The notes under the pieces are model-generated. The model made no database searches and was not told the DNA's origin. It saw nothing but the letters and a program-made list of their open reading frames with translations. From contig LHBX01000024.1 of NCBI GenBank assembly GCA_001704065.1, positions 1 to 64,000 of the forward strand: a stretch of 64,000 bases of DNA. The letters run 5' to 3'. A program made the translations under genes and the position numbers. The DNA is from Pelagibacteraceae bacterium GOM-A1 (lineage in GTDB: Bacteria > Pseudomonadota > Alphaproteobacteria > Pelagibacterales > Pelagibacteraceae). Numbering within the stretch: the first letter of the stretch is position 1; each line of letters starts with the position of its first letter. Shown here piece by piece: positions 59,381 through 64,000 of the stretch.

Positions 59381-60079
59381 TTAAATTTTATATAGCAAAA
59401 ACTCCTCTTCACCAGGGTTAAAAAGAAAAATTTTTTTCCATTTTATGTCATTCAATACTGATGATGCTTTTTCGCCCATACACATTAGGTTAGTTTCCAT
59501 CCAAATATTATCTAAATTATATTTTTTTATTAACGTAAAAAATGCCTTCGCACTATTTTCAGAATATATGTAAACAATTTCTGGCACAGAAGATTTAATA
59601 TCTTTTAAAAAATCGTCACTTAAATTTTCATTGGGTATTGCGGTATAATTTATAATTCTCTTGATGACATAGTTTTCTGAAATTAAGTCTTGATCAAGAT
59701 TATAAGAAACAATTTCTCCACTAATGTAGGCCATTGATCCAATCTTTGGGTCAAAGTTTTGTAAAATTAATTCTTTAAGATTATTTACATTGCCTTCGGC
59801 GCAGAAAATATTTTTAAAGCCTAATTCTTTTGCCTTTCTTTCTGTTGCAAGACCAACACAAAAACAAATTATTTTTTTATCTATTTTTGAAATATTTAGA
59901 TTTTTTAAAGAATTAGCGCTTGTGAAAATGACGCCTTTGAATTGGCTAAAATCTATTTCTTGTGTTTCTATTTTTTTTATTTGTAATAACGGTAAATGAG
60001 AAACTTTATGTTTCATGGAAGTAAATTTTAAAATTAATTCTTTGCTATCATCTAATGGTCTGGTTAATAAAATATGCAT
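59381..60079 (-). CDS. hemD: Uroporphyrinogen-III synthase
   Basis: HILLTRPLDDSKELILKF...GVIFTSANSLKNL...; adjacent hemC. Confidence 0.88.
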   Translation of the reverse strand: MHILLTRPLDDSKELILKFTSMKHKVSHLPLLQIKKIETQEIDFSQFKGVIFTSANSLKNLNISKIDKKIICFCVGLATERKAKELGFKNIFCAEGNVNNLKELILQNFDPKIGSMAYISGEIVSYNLDQDLISENYVIKRIINYTAIPNENLSDDFLKDIKSSVPEIVYIYSENSAKAFFTLIKKYNLDNIWMETNLMCMGEKASSVLNDIKWKKIFLFNPGEEEFLLYKI

Positions 60080-60080
60080 T

Positions 60081-60992
60081 TTAATTCTTATAAGAACCTT
60101 TTGATTTTAATTTAAGCTCTTCTCCCACCATTCTACAAGTAGATTCAATATTTTCTTTTTGAAGACTTTTTTTTATGAAATATCTATTTTTTCCATCGAC
60201 AGAAAACAATTCAGTCAATAGGTCTACTTTATTACCATTTGATTTTGCATATACACCAACTGCAGTGTCACAATCTCCTTCAAGAACTTTCAAGACCTCT
60301 CTTTCTGCTTTTGCTACAGTTCTTGTTTCTTGATCATTAATTTTTTCAAGTAATTTTTTAATTTCATTATCATCTTCTCTGCATTGAATTGCTATAATTC
60401 CTTGGCCCGCACAAGGTATAAGTTCATCAACACTGAATTCTTGTGAAATTTTATGTTGTAAATTTAAAGCATCTACTCCTGCTTTTGAGAGAATTATTGC
60501 ATCATATTCGCCTTTTTCTAACTTTTGAACTCTAGTATCAACATTTCCTCTGATAAGTTTATATTTTAAGTTGGGTTTTCTTTTCTTAAGTTGATATTCT
60601 CGTCTATACGATGATGTACCAATAATTGAGTTTGGCTCTAAATCTTCAAATTTTATATTATTTTTACTTATTAGTATTTCATTTGGAGAATTTCTTTTTA
60701 AAAAATTATTAGTTAAAAGATTTTCAGTTTCTTCAGTAGGCATATCTTTGAAGGCATGTACTGCTATATCTATATTTTTATTTAATAAATCTTTTTCAAT
60801 TTGTTTTGAAAACAATCCTTTGCCTCCTATTTCAGATAATCTCTCATCTTGCTTTTGATCTCCTGTTGTTGCTATTTTTTTTAATTCAATATCTTTAGAA
60901 AAATATTTTTTTAGTTCTTTTTTCACATTTTCTGCGTAAATCATTGCTAACTTACTTCCACGTGTCCCAATTACAAGATTAGCTCTTTTCAT
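60081..60992 (-). CDS. hemC: Porphobilinogen deaminase
   Basis: VIGTRGSKLAMIYAENVK...AVHAFKDMPTE...LEGDCDTAVGVYA. Confidence 0.97.
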   Translation of the reverse strand: MKRANLVIGTRGSKLAMIYAENVKKELKKYFSKDIELKKIATTGDQKQDERLSEIGGKGLFSKQIEKDLLNKNIDIAVHAFKDMPTEETENLLTNNFLKRNSPNEILISKNNIKFEDLEPNSIIGTSSYRREYQLKKRKPNLKYKLIRGNVDTRVQKLEKGEYDAIILSKAGVDALNLQHKISQEFSVDELIPCAGQGIIAIQCREDDNEIKKLLEKINDQETRTVAKAEREVLKVLEGDCDTAVGVYAKSNGNKVDLLTELFSVDGKNRYFIKKSLQKENIESTCRMVGEELKLKSKGSYKN

Positions 60993-61050
60993 AAAAGTTA
61001 TTTTTATTACATTCTTATAGATTAATTGTATTAATTATAAAAAATAATTT

Positions 61051-62121
61051 ATGAATAAAAGCCCAATAATATTAGGAATTGAGACAAGTTGTGATGAAAC
61101 AGCGGTTTCAATTATTCAAGATAACGAAAGTGGTATACCAAAAATTTTATCAAATATAGTTTCAAGTCAATTTGAAATTCATAAAGAATTTGGGGGCGTT
61201 GTTCCAGAATTAGCTGCAAGGTCACATGTTGAAAAAATTAATTTAATTGCAAAAAAAGCTTTGGATGAGAGTGGTGTAACTCTTGATAAAATATCTGCTG
61301 TTGCCGTAACCTCTGGACCTGGTTTAATAATTTGTCTAAGTGTTGGTTTAAATTTTGCAAAATCACTCGCATCATCCTTAAAGGTTCCACTTATTGGTGT
61401 TAATCATTTAGAAGGTCATGCCTTAAGTCCAAGACTTCAAACTAGTATTAATTATCCTTATTTGCTTCTGTTGATTTCAGGTGGACACAGTCAATTTTTA
61501 AGTGTGAATGGATTAGGTAGTTATAAAAGATTGGGAACTACAATTGACGATGCTTTGGGAGAGGCATTTGACAAAACTGCGAAACTTTTAGGAATAGAAT
61601 TTCCAGGTGGTCCAAAGTTAGAAAAATTTGCAGAAAAGGGTGATCCAAATAAATATAAATTACCCAAACCAATAATTAATAAAGGTGGATGCAATTTATC
61701 TTTTGCGGGACTTAAAACTGCAATACTAAGAATAACAAAAGATATAAATTCAGAACAAGAAAAAAATAATTTAGCAGCGTCTTTTCAAAAAACTATCGAA
61801 GAAATATTGTATATTAAATCTAAGATTGCTTTTAAGGAATTTTTAAAAAACTCATTTAAAGAAAAATCTTTTGTTGTTGCCGGAGGAGTTGCGGCAAACA
61901 AAGGTATAAGAAAAAAACTAATTGAAGTGAGTAACGAGAGTGGCTTTAAGGCAATATTTCCAGATATTAAACTATGTGGAGACAACGCAGCAATGATCGC
62001 ATTGGTAGGTCTAGAAAAATATAAAATAAACAAATTTGATAATATGGATTTAGAAGCTAGTCCAAGATTGGCCTTAGATGCTAGTGCTAAATTTTTAAAA
62101 GGAGCTGGTGTAGTTTTGTAA
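61051..62121 (+). CDS. tsaD: tRNA N6-threonylcarbamoyladenosine transferase subunit
   Basis: ILGIETSCDETAVSII...GGVVPELAARSHVE...NHLEGHALSP...LLISGGHSQF. Confidence 0.97.
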   Translation: MNKSPIILGIETSCDETAVSIIQDNESGIPKILSNIVSSQFEIHKEFGGVVPELAARSHVEKINLIAKKALDESGVTLDKISAVAVTSGPGLIICLSVGLNFAKSLASSLKVPLIGVNHLEGHALSPRLQTSINYPYLLLLISGGHSQFLSVNGLGSYKRLGTTIDDALGEAFDKTAKLLGIEFPGGPKLEKFAEKGDPNKYKLPKPIINKGGCNLSFAGLKTAILRITKDINSEQEKNNLAASFQKTIEEILYIKSKIAFKEFLKNSFKEKSFVVAGGVAANKGIRKKLIEVSNESGFKAIFPDIKLCGDNAAMIALVGLEKYKINKFDNMDLEASPRLALDASAKFLKGAGVVL

Positions 62122-62534
62122 TGAATTACTGGTTACTCAAATCAGAGCCTAATGTTTGGTCGATAGATCAACAATTAAAGGTTGGTCCAAAAGGTGCTGA
62201 CTGGGATGGTGTAAGAAATTATCAAGCAGCAAATAATTTGAAAAAAATGGAGAAGGGTGATCTTTGTTTTTTTTACCATTCAAATATTGGTAAAGAAATC
62301 GTTGGAATTGTTGAAGTAATTAAAACAGCATTTATCGACCCAACAGATAAAGAGAAGCGATTTGTAGCAGTAAAAGTTAAGTATAAAAGCAAACTAAAAA
62401 CACCAGTTTCTCTTGAAAATATTAAAAAAAATAAAGATTTAAAAGATATTGCACTAATAAAACAAAGCAGACTGTCTGTCATGCCAATAGACACTAAATG
62501 CTGGAAAATTATTTTGAAGATGAGTAGTATCTAG
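62121..62534 (+). CDS. EVE domain-containing protein
   Basis: MNYWLLKSEPNVWSIDQQ...DWDGVRNYQAANNLKKMEKGDLCFFYHSNIGKEIVGIVEV. Confidence 0.93.
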   Translation: MNYWLLKSEPNVWSIDQQLKVGPKGADWDGVRNYQAANNLKKMEKGDLCFFYHSNIGKEIVGIVEVIKTAFIDPTDKEKRFVAVKVKYKSKLKTPVSLENIKKNKDLKDIALIKQSRLSVMPIDTKCWKIILKMSSI

Positions 62535-62549
62535 GAAATTTTATAATAC

Positions 62550-64000
62550 ATGCCTAAAAAAAAAGTAAAAAAAAGAAAGAAAAAAATAATCACAAAAAAA
62601 AAAACTAAGACAAAGTCTTTAGCTCCAAAGCAAGAAAAAGAACTTATATATAGAACAAAGAAAGACTGGATTAGCAAAGCTCTAGTAAATAAATCTCAGT
62701 ATGAAAAAAAATATAAAGCCTCAATAAAAGATAATGATGGCTTCTGGAAAAAAGAAGGAAAAAGAATTAATTGGATAAAGCCATATACAAAAATTAAAGA
62801 TGTAAAATATAGTAAATCGGATGTTAAAATAAAATGGTTTTACGATGGCACTCTTAATGCATCAGTAAATTGTATTGATAGACACTTAAAGAAGAATAAG
62901 GATAAAACTGCGATTATATGGGTTGGAGATGATCCAAAGGTTCAAAAGAAAATTTCTTATAAAGAATTACACAAAGAAGTTTCTAAAGCTGCAAATGGTC
63001 TTAAAGAATTAGGGGTTAAAAAAGGTGATAGAGTAACAATTTATTTAACCATGATACCAGAACTTGCATATACAATGTTGGCATGTGCAAGAATAGGAGC
63101 TGTGCATTCAATAATTTTTGGAGGCTTTTCTCCCGATAGTATTTCTGGACGAATAAACGATTGCGAGTCTGATTATTTAATTACAGCTGATGAAGGTGTA
63201 AGAGGTGGGAAAATAATACCTTTAAAATCAATAGCTGACGAAGCTTTAGTAAATTGCCCAAATGTAAAAAAATGTGTAGTTGTAAAAAGAACGGGCAATA
63301 GAATAAATTGGGATGAACGAAGAGATGTTTGGTACCACGAATTGACAAAAAAAGTTTCTAATAAATGTGATCCCGAAGAAATGAATGCAGAAGATCCATT
63401 ATTTATTTTATATACATCAGGTTCAACAGGTAAACCAAAAGGGGTGATGCATACAACTGGTGGGTATATAGTTTACGCATCGATGACACATCAATATATA
63501 TTCAATTATAAACCTAAAGATATTTATTGGTGTACAGCTGATATTGGTTGGGTAACTGGTCATAGCTATATTATTTATGGACCATTATCAAATGGAGCAA
63601 CAACTATTATGTTTGAGGGAATTCCAACTTATCCGGATAGTTCAAGATGGTGGCAAATCGTTGATAAATATAAAGTGAATATTTTTTACACTGCTCCGAC
63701 AGCTATAAGAGCTTTGATGAGAGAAGGTGATAAGCCTGTTAAAAAAACATCAAGAAAATCACTAAAATTACTAGGAACAGTAGGTGAGCCAATCAATCCC
63801 GAAGCATGGGAGTGGTATTATAAAACTGTCGGAGATTCTAATTGTCCGATTGTTGATACTTGGTGGCAAACTGAAACGGGTGGTATATTAATTAGTCCAC
63901 AAACAGGTGCTATAAATTTAAAACCAGGTTCAGCAACTAAACCATTTTATGGGATTAAACCAGTAATAGTAAATAAAGATGGGAAAGTTTTGAAAGGAGA
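62550..64000 (+). CDS. acs: Acetyl-CoA synthetase, truncated by the right window edge; lysine-rich N-terminus
   Basis: Open frame from ATG 62550: [20 protein letters not shown]...[23 protein letters not shown]...[21 protein letters not shown]...[13 protein letters not shown]...[11 protein letters not shown]. Confidence 0.93.
   Translation, partial: MPKKKVKKRKKKIITKKKTKTKSLAPKQEKELIYRTKKDWISKALVNKSQYEKKYKASIKDNDGFWKKEGKRINWIKPYTKIKDVKYSKSDVKIKWFYDGTLNASVNCIDRHLKKNKDKTAIIWVGDDPKVQKKISYKELHKEVSKAANGLKELGVKKGDRVTIYLTMIPELAYTMLACARIGAVHSIIFGGFSPDSISGRINDCESDYLITADEGVRGGKIIPLKSIADEALVNCPNVKKCVVVKRTGNRINWDERRDVWYHELTKKVSNKCDPEEMNAEDPLFILYTSGSTGKPKGVMHTTGGYIVYASMTHQYIFNYKPKDIYWCTADIGWVTGHSYIIYGPLSNGATTIMFEGIPTYPDSSRWWQIVDKYKVNIFYTAPTAIRALMREGDKPVKKTSRKSLKLLGTVGEPINPEAWEWYYKTVGDSNCPIVDTWWQTETGGILISPQTGAINLKPGSATKPFYGIKPVIVNKDGKVLKG

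Noticed and set aside
1-64000. CRISPR arrays, prophage, IS elements, toxin-antitoxin or defence systems
   Set aside because: No direct-repeat/spacer pattern, integrase, transposase, restriction or toxin-like genes seen; gene content is core metabolic and transport.

Overview
The window is compact, AT-rich and gene-dense, with the gene content and order of a streamlined marine alphaproteobacterium of the SAR11/Pelagibacter type. This is inferred from content; no database search was run. I found no phage, IS element, CRISPR array, rRNA or tRNA.

From left to right it carries:
- a dmdC-like acyl-CoA dehydrogenase (partial) and leuB-leuD-leuC-rplS-trmD-rpsP-ffh, with a structured RNA leader in front of ffh;
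- dapF-ftsY;
- an EamA/MFS transporter pair;
- a GGT / acyl-CoA ligase / PanE-like cluster next to a Tat-signal TRAP transporter whose DctM has a long coiled-coil tail;
- an amidase plus a two-ATPase carbohydrate/polyol ABC transporter and a Zn alcohol dehydrogenase;
- a 2-hydroxyacid oxidation block (D-2-hydroxyacid DH, GlcD-like, aminotransferase, two tandem LldD paralogues);
- a ccmCDEFGH cytochrome c maturation operon;
- hspQ, ispZ, DUF2794, a BAX inhibitor-1 family gene, an aldo/keto reductase, ialB and argG;
- a region with two photolyase-family proteins, an acidic beta-helix protein and a DUF2256 mini-gene missing from the ORF track;
- a tesA / lolD-like / ybbP-like head-to-head locus, folD, yggT, mscS, hemD, hemC, tsaD, an EVE protein and a partial acs.

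Most worth a second look are the ffh leader RNA, a C-rich-loop hairpin RNA upstream of ccmC, an FAD-domain-first photolyase-like protein, the acidic beta-helix protein, the DctM fusion, and hairpins placed after both periplasmic binding-protein genes.
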